From: Cyanobacteria bacterium UBA11372 | Lineage (GTDB): Bacteria > Cyanobacteriota > Cyanobacteriia > Cyanobacteriales > Aerosakkonemataceae | Length of the DNA stretch: 14,779 nt | Reading direction: 5' to 3' | Assembly (NCBI GenBank): GCA_003486675.1 | Contig: DNGG01000104.1 | Span: 1 to 14,779, forward strand | Shown: positions 7,113 to 14,675 of the stretch, one piece after another | How the letters are laid out: each line of letters begins with the position of its first letter | Position numbering within the stretch: position 1 is the first letter of the stretch | Position numbers and translations under genes: made by a program | The notes under the pieces: model-generated | What the model saw: the letters and a program-made list of their open reading frames with translations, nothing else | What the model was told of the DNA's origin: nothing | The model's database searches: none

Positions 7113-8198
7113 ATGGCTAAATTCCGAATTCTTTCGATTGACGGTGGTGGAATCAGAGGCGTAGTTCCAGGAACTATAGTGGTAGCGCTGGAACAAAAAA
7201 TCATTAAAAAAACAGGCAATGCGGATGCCAAAATTGCCGACTACTTCGACATGATTGCCGGAACGAGTACGGGGGGAATTTTAACCTGTATTTATCTAAC
7301 TCCTGGGAATACAAGCGAGCCTAGTCTGCCGCGACCTAAATATTCGGCACAAGAAGCACTAAATATTTATCTAAAAGACGGCAACAAAGTTTTTGCGCTG
7401 GATAGGGCTCAAAGACTGCGTTCGGGAGACGGGATTTTAGATGAAAAATATTCCGCTGTCAACTTGGAAACCCTGTTGTTCCAATATTTGGGAGATACAA
7501 AGCTAAGTCAGCTGCTAAAACCTTGTTTGGTCACCTCTTATGACATTCAACGAGGAAAGCCTAAGTTTTTCACCCAGCATGATGCGGTGGTGTTTGGCGA
7601 TAGCAATGATTTCTTAGTACAACAGGTGGCAAGAGCTACATCGGCTGCCCCAACTTTCTTTGAAGTTTCTAAAGCCAAATCCCTGTCAGGGGTAAGCTAT
7701 CCCTTAGTAGATGGGGGAGTTTTTGCTAACAATCCCAGCCTCTGTGCCTATGCAGAAGTTCAAGCTAAATTCTTCAAAACCCCTGATGGCTTCATTTTGA
7801 AAAGCAAAGCAGGCGATAAAAAGAAAGAAGACTTGAGCGAAATTACAGCCAAAGATCTGTTAATTCTGTCTTTGGGAACCGGGCAAACGGCACTGAATTA
7901 CGACTACAACAAAGCCAAGGATTGGGGATTGGCTCAATGGCCAAAGCCACTGATCGAAATTATGATGATGGGAGTTTCCCAAACGGTTGATTATCAACTG
8001 CAACAAATTTACGACAGCATTAATCAAGCCAAGAGTTATCTCAGAATTGACCCGAGGCTGACCAAACCAAAAATGGTGCAGATGGATAATGCCTCAGCAG
8101 CAAACATCCAAGATTTGAAAGAACTTGGCACCGAAACAGCAGAGTTAAACAGCCGCAAACTTGATAATTTCGTGGACATGCTGCTCGAACAATCATAA
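7113..8198 (+). CDS. Patatin-like phospholipase
   Basis: This is a patatin-family lipid acyl hydrolase with a Ser-Asp dyad. The oxyanion loop is DGGGIRG (10-16), the nucleophile elbow GTSTGG (50-55, Ser52), and the catalytic Asp sits in VDGGVFANNP (Asp200). Members release fatty acids from membrane phospho- or galactolipids. The protein is 361 residues with no signal peptide or membrane helix, as is usual for bacterial soluble patatins. The start is firm: AAGGAG at 7096-7101, 11 bases before the ATG. Some bacterial patatins are anti-phage effectors activated by cyclic nucleotides (CapV in CBASS), but no cyclase, E2/E1/JAB or HORMA gene is beside it, so a lipid-turnover role is the simpler reading. 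The next gene, in the same direction after 75 bases, resembles a lipid-binding protein. Confidence 0.93.
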   Translation: MAKFRILSIDGGGIRGVVPGTIVVALEQKIIKKTGNADAKIADYFDMIAGTSTGGILTCIYLTPGNTSEPSLPRPKYSAQEALNIYLKDGNKVFALDRAQRLRSGDGILDEKYSAVNLETLLFQYLGDTKLSQLLKPCLVTSYDIQRGKPKFFTQHDAVVFGDSNDFLVQQVARATSAAPTFFEVSKAKSLSGVSYPLVDGGVFANNPSLCAYAEVQAKFFKTPDGFILKSKAGDKKKEDLSEITAKDLLILSLGTGQTALNYDYNKAKDWGLAQWPKPLIEIMMMGVSQTVDYQLQQIYDSINQAKSYLRIDPRLTKPKMVQMDNASAANIQDLKELGTETAELNSRKLDNFVDMLLEQS

Positions 8199-8273
8199 AA
8201 TTGGTGTGCAAGGCATCCCCTTGAAAGAGAACCGCTTGTAGTTGCGATCGCTGGTAATTTGATCGTTTATTTT

Positions 8274-8825
8274 ATGCAAAGTCAATCATTTGAACGTCAC
8301 GCTCAATTAGCTCAATGGCTGCACCGCCTAGTAGAAATCCTGCGAACTACTGGCGGTGGAACTTGGGAAGCATTGGTAGAGACAGTAGACGGAAAAACTG
8401 CTGTAATTGACCTAGATGGGGTTGTGTTGCGAGTAGGAGCTTTTGGCGGCGAACAACTCCAAGTCGAGAGCGCATATCCGGTGGCGTCAACAGGGGTCAA
8501 TTTTCGCAGTAACAGCGAAACATTGCGAGATGCGATCGCAGGCAAATTAACCGTAGATGCAGCAGTAGTTTCCGACAAAATTTATCTGCGCGGTAACTTA
8601 CAAGACTTACTCGGAATCCACCAAATCGCCACCGGAATTTTAGCCGACAGTGCCATTAACCCCCAGTTGCGGCGTTTGTGGGCAGAATTCGACCAATCTT
8701 GGTCGCATCCCCCTTCTTTACCCCCTTGTCTGGCGCTAGAACAGCAAAGACCATCCTACGGCAATCTAATCCGCCAAGTGCCCGAAGATGTGCTAGCCAT
8801 TCAAGTTGACCTACCAGCAGATTGA
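8274..8825 (+). CDS. Small SCP2-like (putative lipid-binding) protein
   Basis: The protein is 183 residues. The middle part resembles the SCP2 sterol-carrier fold: beta strands up to about residue 80, then a helix SETLRDAIAGKL (81-92), then DAAVVSDKIYLRGNLQDLL (95-113), close to the family's GxLxxxxAxxxGxxxxxGD pattern, and a final helix to about 140. SCP2-type domains hold lipids or fatty acids in a hydrophobic tunnel. The Pro-rich C-terminal 40 residues match nothing I know. I chose the ATG at 8274; a TTG five codons earlier is also open, but neither has a good ribosome site. It follows the patatin gene by 75 bases and may share its transcript, handling released or substrate lipid. The fold call is tentative; a generic hypothetical is the alternative. 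Confidence 0.75.
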   Translation: MQSQSFERHAQLAQWLHRLVEILRTTGGGTWEALVETVDGKTAVIDLDGVVLRVGAFGGEQLQVESAYPVASTGVNFRSNSETLRDAIAGKLTVDAAVVSDKIYLRGNLQDLLGIHQIATGILADSAINPQLRRLWAEFDQSWSHPPSLPPCLALEQQRPSYGNLIRQVPEDVLAIQVDLPAD

Positions 8826-8929
8826 CCATAATAAAAAAACCTCACCTCGTCGTTGCGTAGGGACACGGCATCAGAGATATCTCGGACAAACAGATAACGT
8901 TAATCTTGCCGTGTCCCGGCGTCTAATTA
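8826..8929. repeat. 104-base direct repeat, copy 1, with inner inverted repeat
   Basis: It begins right after the stop of the SCP2-like gene and matches 9162-9265 at 101 of 104 bases (differences at 8906, 8911, 8925). Inside, GGGACACGGCA (8860-8870) and TGCCGTGTCCC (8907-8917) form a perfect 11-base inverted repeat, and GAGATATCTC (8874-8883) is a palindrome in the loop. It looks like a small non-autonomous palindromic element. Confidence 0.9.
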
Positions 8930-9041
8930 TGGGTAATCGACCGGACATGATATGAATTTAATTACCAGAAACCATGGGTTGTTAGCCCCACCTTAAAGTG
9001 GGAAAGGAAAAATTAATTTTCCTAGTTTGCAATCCGATCTT

Positions 9042-9106
9042 AGAAACCGGGTTTCTTCTGCGATCTAGAGTTTCATAAAATATTTTTCAGGTGAAACCCG
9101 GTTTCT
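9042..9106. repeat. Pair of AGAAACCSGGTTTCT palindromes
   Basis: Palindromes at 9042-9056 (central G) and 9093-9106 (central C, first base absent) enclose 36 bases. Spacing and orientation resemble the pairs at 2481-2546 and 11270-11337, but the AGGACTTAGGCA end motif is missing, so this is a truncated or variant copy. Confidence 0.8.
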
Positions 9107-9112
9107 CTGCGT

Positions 9113-9140
9113 AACTGTCAACTGTCAACTGTCAACTGTC
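9113..9140. repeat. Tandem heptamer (AACTGTC) x4
   Basis: Four perfect copies of AACTGTC in a row. Short tandem heptanucleotide repeats are a known feature of filamentous cyanobacterial genomes, and copy number often differs between strains. Confidence 0.95.
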
Positions 9141-9161
9141 ATATGATATCCGTTGAATTGT

Positions 9162-9265
9162 CCATAATAAAAAAACCTCACCTCGTCGTTGCGTAGGGAC
9201 ACGGCATCAGAGATATCTCGGACAAACAGATAACGTTAATCGTGCCTTGTCCCGGCGTCTGATTA
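9162..9265. repeat. 104-base direct repeat, copy 2
   Basis: Copy of 8826-8929 with three substitutions. One of them (T at 9247) breaks a pair in the 11-base inverted repeat (9196-9206 with 9243-9253). The copy ends exactly at the base before the stop codon of the minus-strand hydrolase. Confidence 0.9.
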
Positions 9266-10444
9266 CTAATAAGGAAGATGCGGCAGATCGTCAGCTGGAT
9301 CTACACTGTTCATTTTACTGGGATTAATCTCACCCTTAGTGAGAAAGCGAAACGTTTCCTGATACAAATTCTTCCAGAAGTGGTTAACCATCCCCTGACT
9401 AACTTCTCTTGGATCTACCATCGGGTGAGGCACAAGATCGCTCGCTTCATACAAATAGCAACGATGACCCTTAGCTTCACCCCCCAGAGAATGATGAAAT
9501 TTCTGGAGTACTTGGTTATCCGTAGCATCATCATGTTCAGTCAGCACTAAACAGGTGGGAATATTCTTTAAAGCTTGCAGGTTTTTATCGCTGCGAACAA
9601 ATGCACCAAAGCGGTTAGCCGCAGTTAAACAACCTACTGGAAAACTAACATTTTGTTCCCAAGAAAATTGTCTTAGGTCTAATGGCCCGGTTAAATTAAT
9701 GTACCGCTCCAGGATTTCATTTTCAACCTCCAGCAAAGGAGCATAGGCGACTACCTTTTTAATCCGATCCGGTCGCGATGCGGCTAGCCCCAAAGCTACC
9801 GCGCCTCCGACGGATAGCCCCACAGTATAAATCGGCCCTGGCATTGTATCCAATTCTGCCAAACGTTGTTGAGCGTCCTGCAGGTAATTCATATGGGAAG
9901 AGGTGAAATAGCGATTGAAATCTGGGTCGTTGTAACGCTCGATCGCCAATATGATATCCGCCATATTGGGAGCTAATTTCAATATACGAGTAACCAGGGA
10001 TAGCATCTGGTTTTTCTTTAATCGCTGGAATTGCCACAGATTATTAGCACTACCATGAGAGAAAAAGTCTGCTAAAACTGGATCTTTCCGGACTCTTTCT
10101 CGCAAAGGTTCAAAATATTCAGGCTTTAGATCGATTTGGGGCCAGTATTTATCAGGCGGTAGAAAAGCATGACCAGCACTAGGAATTTGATAAATATTGA
10201 ACTCGTTACGAAATAGGTAATCTGCCAATATTTCCATCTGCTTTGGTTTGGCAGCAAAGCCATGAAAAACCATCACAGTACCGCGAATTGCTTTCCCCGG
10301 TTCGTGAATTTGGTAATAAGGGCAGGCACTTTCTCGTTTGTTTGGGTCAGCCCACCATTTAAGAAAATAACTTTCAATCGCTTTTTTGGTTTTAGCAATT
10401 TGTTCGTCAGTTGGAGTAATGCGGATGTCTGTATTAGCTGTCAT
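9266..10444 (-). CDS. Alpha/beta hydrolase
   Basis: Numbered from the ATG at 10444 (392 residues), the protein has the alpha/beta-hydrolase layout: strand and oxyanion loop VMVFHGF (57-63), nucleophile elbow GLSVGG (209-214, Ser211), acid in LTEHDDATDN (Asp304 or Asp305), and His340 in LVPHPMVDP. About 100 residues between strand regions (about 95-195) form a helical cap, which usually sets substrate choice. No signal peptide or lipobox is seen, so it is probably a cytosolic esterase, lipase or thioesterase; the substrate cannot be read. An in-frame ATG 20 codons upstream (10504) is possible, but GAGG lies close to the 10444 start and the extra residues look unrelated to the fold. It is divergent from the export operon and its stop abuts the second 104-base repeat. 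Confidence 0.88.
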   Translation of the reverse strand: MTANTDIRITPTDEQIAKTKKAIESYFLKWWADPNKRESACPYYQIHEPGKAIRGTVMVFHGFAAKPKQMEILADYLFRNEFNIYQIPSAGHAFLPPDKYWPQIDLKPEYFEPLRERVRKDPVLADFFSHGSANNLWQFQRLKKNQMLSLVTRILKLAPNMADIILAIERYNDPDFNRYFTSSHMNYLQDAQQRLAELDTMPGPIYTVGLSVGGAVALGLAASRPDRIKKVVAYAPLLEVENEILERYINLTGPLDLRQFSWEQNVSFPVGCLTAANRFGAFVRSDKNLQALKNIPTCLVLTEHDDATDNQVLQKFHHSLGGEAKGHRCYLYEASDLVPHPMVDPREVSQGMVNHFWKNLYQETFRFLTKGEINPSKMNSVDPADDLPHLPY

Positions 10445-10691
10445 AGAGGCGGCCTCAAGGTAGTTACAATCTTTAAGCTGTAGCTTAGATTTCGCTACAA
10501 ACAAATAAAATTATTGGTAATAAAATTTTACAATATCAAGGTATTTTTATCGGTTTTACATATTGACAATTGTAAATCAAGACAGCAAGATTAAAACATT
10601 AACTTGATTTGAATCTCCAACAGCAAAACTTGAGATCGGGTTAGTTGGAAAACTGTGCATTAAAAAATCCAGTGACGACGGGAAAAAATTT
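10445..10691. promoter_or_regulatory. Divergent intergenic region, probable promoters for both sides
   Basis: This gap separates the minus-strand hydrolase from the plus-strand export operon. It is AT-rich and contains a TAAAATTTTA palindrome (10521-10530) and a consensus TTGACA at 10563-10568 overlapping the palindrome ACAATTGT. About 17 bases later there is no good TATAAT (CAAGAT/AAGATT), so the plus-strand promoter assignment is tentative. No perfect NtcA-type GTAN8TAC site was found; GTA and TAC at 10518-10532 are nine bases apart. Confidence 0.35.
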
Positions 10692-11255
10692 ATGAACAAA
10701 CAAGTTACAGCCTCTAAAAGCTCATCATCCTTGACCGATCCTGCGACTGTTATTGACATAGATGCAAAGACCAATAACAAAGCTAATGCAGTCACCCTGT
10801 TCTTGACAGCAGGAACCTATGAGGTCACGGTCATCGGCAAATCGCAAGGGGGAAAGTATAATGCGTGGAGTCTATGGAATTTTACGACCGGATGCGACGA
10901 CAAAGGAGAAAACTGTATCACCGGGTGGGTGAATGAATATAATATTGCATCCGGTGAATTTAGCATCAATGTTCCCACTACGGGAAAATATGAGAAGGAG
11001 GAACAGGCGCTTGCTAAGGCTGAAGGTACATCATTTACCTTGACATCAGATGGTCAAGTTAACTTTTTTATTGGCGACGACCTTCCCCCAGATAACCGTG
11101 AGGGAATTTCGCTAGCAGTGAAAAAAGTTCGCCAAGCTGAGGCTTTCCCGCAATTCACATCAGCTTCGTGGGTGCTTTTAACGATAATTTCTCTTACGGT
11201 AATCGTACTTTGGCTCGTGGTTAGCGTGCTGACTGCTAACAATGCTGCCGGATAA
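10692..11255 (+). CDS. Protein with C-terminal membrane segment, function unknown
   Basis: The protein is 187 residues without an N-terminal signal peptide. Residues about 15-130 are polar and beta-rich, with AGTYEVTVIG (40-49), KYNAWSLWNF (55-64), a Cys68/Cys75 pair around DDKGEN, and GWVNEY (78-83). The pattern recalls the beta-sandwich ectodomains of some cyanobacterial PEP-CTERM-like proteins, but the C-terminus lacks the PEP motif and the basic tail. Residues 160-182 form one hydrophobic helix (WVLLTIISLTVIVLW...), leaving a six-residue tail, as in tail-anchored proteins. It precedes the isomerase and exporter genes on the same strand; without the inserted element the gap would be about 32 bases. 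It may be a partner or anchored component of that export system. No family is assigned with confidence. Confidence 0.82.
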   Translation: MNKQVTASKSSSSLTDPATVIDIDAKTNNKANAVTLFLTAGTYEVTVIGKSQGGKYNAWSLWNFTTGCDDKGENCITGWVNEYNIASGEFSINVPTTGKYEKEEQALAKAEGTSFTLTSDGQVNFFIGDDLPPDNREGISLAVKKVRQAEAFPQFTSASWVLLTIISLTVIVLWLVVSVLTANNAAG

Positions 11256-11256
11256 T

Positions 11257-11359
11257 AGGACTTAGGCAAAGAAACCCGGTTTCTATGAAAAATCCTTGGG
11301 AAAGGGAACCAGAGATCGAGGTCGAAACCGGGTTTCTGCCCTCGTCGTGCGTAAGTCCT
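11257..11359. mobile_element. 103-base MITE-like element with target-site duplication
   Basis: The ends are AGGACTTAGGCA (11257-11268) and TGCGTAAGTCCT (11348-11359), inverted repeats with one mismatch. Next to each lies the palindrome AGAAACCSGGTTTCT, complete at 11270-11284 and lacking its first base at 11324-11337, opposite in central base. The direct repeat GGATAATAG flanks it at 11250-11258 and 11360-11368 (7 bases strictly outside, 9 with overlap), as expected of a target duplication. It has no coding capacity, so it would need a transposase elsewhere. The insertion sits at the stop codon of the upstream gene, duplicating GGATAAT without disrupting it. Confidence 0.8.
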
Positions 11360-11397
11360 GGATAATAGATATAGAAAAACTACCTATCTGGTTCGCG

Positions 11398-12156
11398 ATG
11401 GACTCCCAAGCATTCCTGACCATTAATGACCAGCCCATTTCTCTGACACAAGCAATCCGATATTTGCAACTATCTGGCAGACTGGGGGCTTTTATGCGGG
11501 ATATCCTGCGCGAGTACGTCCTAGAGCAGGAACTCAAACAAAGAGATAATTTAAATATCGACCCGGTATTAATTGAGCAGGCGGTGATTGATTTTCGCTT
11601 GCAACGTCAATTAACTGACCCCAAGCGGTTCCAGGAATGGCTCGCCAGCAATCGGATGGATTATCCTACTTTTCACGCTCAAGTTACCTCTGGGTTTAAA
11701 CTCGCCAAACTCAAAGCTGAGGTAACCGCACCAAAACTGCAAGAATTCTTTATTGAACGTAAGATTTTTTTAGATCGAGTGGTTTTGTCGCGGATTGTTG
11801 TTGCCGAACGAGAACTCGCTGAAGAACTACGCAGCCAAATTGAAGAGGGAACTGCATTTGAAACTCTGGCAAGAGATTATTCGCTCACGGAAGACCGAAT
11901 AGTCAACGGCATGATGGGGCCGGTGAGCCGGGGAACGCTGCCAGATATAATCAGGGCAGCGATCGATCAAGCCAGTCCTGGAGAATTGATTGGACCGCTA
12001 GAATTGGAAGGCCGCTGGGGTTTGTTTCGAGTAGAACAAATTCTGCTAGCCTCCTTAGAAGACGCTCAACTAAGTGAAGCTCTGCAAAACGAGCTGTTTG
12101 AGCTATGGATAACCGAGAAGATGCAACAGATGATGGTCAAGCTGGAAGTCATCTAA
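11398..12156 (+). CDS. Parvulin-type (PpiC) peptidyl-prolyl isomerase
   Basis: Numbered from the ATG at 11398 (252 residues). Residues 1-110 are helical, like the SurA-type chaperone domain. Residues about 118-215 form a parvulin rotamase domain: VVLSRIVVAE (128-137), a helix AEELRSQIEEGTAFETLARDYS (141-162), then MGPVSRGTLPDIIRAAIDQASPGELIGPLE and WGLFRVEQI. A helical tail follows. Such proteins catalyse cis-trans proline isomerisation and assist folding. No signal peptide is present, so it should work in the cytosol, plausibly on substrates of the ABC exporter whose gene overlaps its end by 52 bases. An upstream in-frame ATG at 11296 is rejected because most of its 34 extra codons fall in the inserted element. 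No clear ribosome site precedes 11398. Confidence 0.88.
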   Translation: MDSQAFLTINDQPISLTQAIRYLQLSGRLGAFMRDILREYVLEQELKQRDNLNIDPVLIEQAVIDFRLQRQLTDPKRFQEWLASNRMDYPTFHAQVTSGFKLAKLKAEVTAPKLQEFFIERKIFLDRVVLSRIVVAERELAEELRSQIEEGTAFETLARDYSLTEDRIVNGMMGPVSRGTLPDIIRAAIDQASPGELIGPLELEGRWGLFRVEQILLASLEDAQLSEALQNELFELWITEKMQQMMVKLEVI

Positions 12157-14675
12157 AAAAAGTTGAAGACGAACGTAACAGCTTAAATTGGGATCAACCG
12201 CCCCTTTGCTGGTTGAGTCCCGCACAGCAAGTTTACTTCAAAAATCAAGCCCAGACTCATCGCTACAAGCTGGGGGAGAAAATTTGGTCAAAAGGCGTGC
12301 CGAAAAACCAGTTTGTCGTTGTTTTGGGTAAGGTGCGCTGGCGGGAAGAAGAAGCGGCTAAAGCGCTAGCTACTTTAGCGCCAGGAGATTGGTTTGGCGA
12401 GTTGCTCAAGCTTTCCGGTGGCTTCAAAGCAGTAGCTGCGAGCAAAGAAGTGGTAGTTTTAAGTTGGGATGCCGCACTTTGGAGCGAAATTTCCTCCCCT
12501 CAAATCGAGCGGTTTTGGCAGGAAGCGCGAAGGCGTTTGGAACCGCAAACTCCCGACGCACCCCAGATGGTATCGGGCTATCCTGTTGTGCAAAGCCTCA
12601 ACGCGGCGGCGGCTTGTTTAACAATGGTGGCACAACAGTGGCAATGTCCAGTGCAACTCGACTGGGTGCAGCGCCAATTGCGGGGACAGCGCCCCAAACA
12701 TTTGGTGGAAACTGGGGAAAAATTGGGGTTGCAGCTGAAACACTTGCGAGTAACTTGGAATGATTTACCGCAAATATCGTTTCCAGTGTTGATGCATTGG
12801 GAACAGAAAGATTGGGTGGTATTGTATGGGGTTAAAGGCGATCGCATCATCATCGCCAATCCCACCCACCCCAATCAAACTTGCGAAAGCATCCCCCGTT
12901 CAATGCTAGAAGCCGCTTGGGATGGGCAATTGTGGTCAATAGAACCGATTCGGCGGCAGGAAAAATTCAACCTATCCTGGTTCTTACCAGCAGTTTGGAA
13001 TTACCGAGGATTGCTGTTGGAGGTGCTGCTAGCTTCTTTCACCTTGCAACTGTTGGGGTTAGCCACGCCGATTATTACTCAGGTAATTATCGACAAAGTA
13101 ATGGTACAGGAAAGCCTGTCCACTTTGGATGTGATGGCGATCGCATTACTAGGCGTCGCTACTTTCGAGGCGCTTTTGGGCATCTTGCGACTATTTATTT
13201 TCACCCACACCGCCCGTCGCCTCGATCTGAGTTTATCAGCCCAAGTGTTTCGCCACCTGATGCGCCTGCCTTTGGCTTATTTTGAATCCCGGCGGGTGGG
13301 AGATACCGTCGCCAGGGTACAAGAACTCGAACACATCCGCCAGTTTCTCACCGGCACTGCTTTAACTGTGGTTTTAGACTCTATCTTTGCGGTGGTGTAT
13401 CTGGCGCTGATGCTGTATTACAACGTGCAACTGACATTAGTTGCCTTGGCGGTGATGCCGTTATTTGCTATTCTGACGCTGGTATCGACGCCGGTACTGC
13501 GCCACTGGCTGAATCAAACCTTTAATCGCGGCGCTGATACCCAGTCTTTTTTGGTAGAAACGCTGACGGGAATACATGCGGTGAAAGCTCATGGTGCGGA
13601 GAAGACAGCACGCGATCGCTGGGAAGGATTGTTTGCTCGTTTCATCCGCACCGGCTTCAAAGCTTCTACTACTTCTAACATCAGCAACAACATCGCCAAT
13701 TTTCTCACCAGTTTTTCCTCCCTGCTGATTCTTTGGTTTGGAGCCAAATTGGCGATCGAACACGAGTTTACCGTCGGTCAATTGGTAGCATTTCAAATGC
13801 TTTCTGCCAGAGTCACAGGACCTTTGTTGCGGTTAGTTCAACTGTGGCAAAATCTACAACAAGTCCTGCTTTCCGTAGACCGAATTGGCGATATTCTCAA
13901 CGTTGCCCCCGAAGCCGAACCGGGAACGGGTTTAGTTTTACCACCTTTGCAAGGACAAGTAACTTTCGACCAAGTTTTCTTCCGCTATCGACCCAACCAA
14001 GAAGCCATCCTGCGGGGAATTTCCTTTACAGTCCAGCCCGGTATGCTAGTAGGAATAGTCGGGCGCAGTGGTTCTGGAAAAAGTACCGTTTCTAAACTAT
14101 TGCAACGCCTCTACCAACCCGAAGCGGGGCGGATTTTGCTCGATGGTTTTGATATTAAAACTGCCGATATAGCTTCCTTGCGGCAACAAATTGGCGTCGT
14201 TCTGCAAGAAGATTTTCTGTTCAATTCTTCGATTTTGGAAAATATTACCCTCGGCAATCTGGACATTACATCCGAGCAAGTTGTAGAAGCCGCTCGATTA
14301 GCAGTTGCTCACGATTTTATCAGCGAATTGCCCCAAGGTTACGAAACCAATATAGGAGAACGCGGCACCGCTTTATCCGGCGGACAGCGACAGCGACTTA
14401 ACCTTGCTCGCCTGTTTCTTTCCCAAGCGCCCATCTTGATTTTAGACGAAGCCACTACGGCTTTGGATAGCGAAACCGAGCAACAAGTTTTGCAGAACCT
14501 GCAACGAATGTTTCAGAACCGAACTGTTTTTTGGATCGCCCATCGCTTTGATCCGCTCAAGCGGGCAGATTTGATTTTAGTCTTAGATAAAGGAGTTTTG
14601 ATGGAACAAGGAACCCACGCAGAACTAATCCAGAAAAAAGGATTGTACTGGTCCCTCTACCAGCGCCAGCAATAG
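12105..14675 (+). CDS. HlyB-like ABC exporter with degenerate cNMP-like and C39-like domains
   Basis: This is an 856-residue fused exporter for peptides or proteins (type I secretion class). Residues about 35-145 resemble a cyclic-nucleotide-binding domain (GDWFGELLKLSGG, 94-106). Residues about 157-282 are a C39 peptidase-like domain, and about 290-590 a six-helix ABC membrane domain. The ATPase follows: Walker A GRSGSGKST (653-661), Q-loop Gln701, signature LSGGQ (757-761), Walker B ILILDE (777-782), His813. All three C39 catalytic positions appear lost: Cys to Ala167, His to Asp236, Asp to Asn252. It should therefore bind rather than cleave its cargo, as HlyB does. The start lies 52 bases inside the isomerase gene; no later Met precedes the N-terminal domain, so overlap and coupling are likely. 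An HlyD-type adaptor would be expected downstream, beyond the window. HetC-like proteins are a possible relative. Confidence 0.93.
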   Translation: MDNREDATDDGQAGSHLKKVEDERNSLNWDQPPLCWLSPAQQVYFKNQAQTHRYKLGEKIWSKGVPKNQFVVVLGKVRWREEEAAKALATLAPGDWFGELLKLSGGFKAVAASKEVVVLSWDAALWSEISSPQIERFWQEARRRLEPQTPDAPQMVSGYPVVQSLNAAAACLTMVAQQWQCPVQLDWVQRQLRGQRPKHLVETGEKLGLQLKHLRVTWNDLPQISFPVLMHWEQKDWVVLYGVKGDRIIIANPTHPNQTCESIPRSMLEAAWDGQLWSIEPIRRQEKFNLSWFLPAVWNYRGLLLEVLLASFTLQLLGLATPIITQVIIDKVMVQESLSTLDVMAIALLGVATFEALLGILRLFIFTHTARRLDLSLSAQVFRHLMRLPLAYFESRRVGDTVARVQELEHIRQFLTGTALTVVLDSIFAVVYLALMLYYNVQLTLVALAVMPLFAILTLVSTPVLRHWLNQTFNRGADTQSFLVETLTGIHAVKAHGAEKTARDRWEGLFARFIRTGFKASTTSNISNNIANFLTSFSSLLILWFGAKLAIEHEFTVGQLVAFQMLSARVTGPLLRLVQLWQNLQQVLLSVDRIGDILNVAPEAEPGTGLVLPPLQGQVTFDQVFFRYRPNQEAILRGISFTVQPGMLVGIVGRSGSGKSTVSKLLQRLYQPEAGRILLDGFDIKTADIASLRQQIGVVLQEDFLFNSSILENITLGNLDITSEQVVEAARLAVAHDFISELPQGYETNIGERGTALSGGQRQRLNLARLFLSQAPILILDEATTALDSETEQQVLQNLQRMFQNRTVFWIAHRFDPLKRADLILVLDKGVLMEQGTHAELIQKKGLYWSLYQRQQ

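Larger units (their letters stand above)
8930..9161. other. Spacer between the two direct repeats, made mostly of small repeats
   Basis: No gene is seen. A 16-base near-palindrome CCCACCTTAAAGTGGG (8987-9002, one mismatched pair) is followed by two AAACCSGGTTT palindromes and four tandem heptamers, listed separately. Confidence 0.7.

Noticed and set aside
7113..8198. Patatin as a CBASS-type anti-phage effector (CapV)
   Set aside because: No nucleotidyltransferase or accessory CBASS genes flank it; the neighbour looks lipid-related instead.
11296..11397. Upstream ATG extending the isomerase by 34 residues
   Set aside because: Most of the extension lies within the inserted 103-base element and encodes an Arg-rich stretch unlike the family's N-terminus.
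12389..13285. Long plus-strand frames inside the exporter gene
   Set aside because: They are out-of-frame shadows of the exporter, which has all its motifs in one uninterrupted frame.
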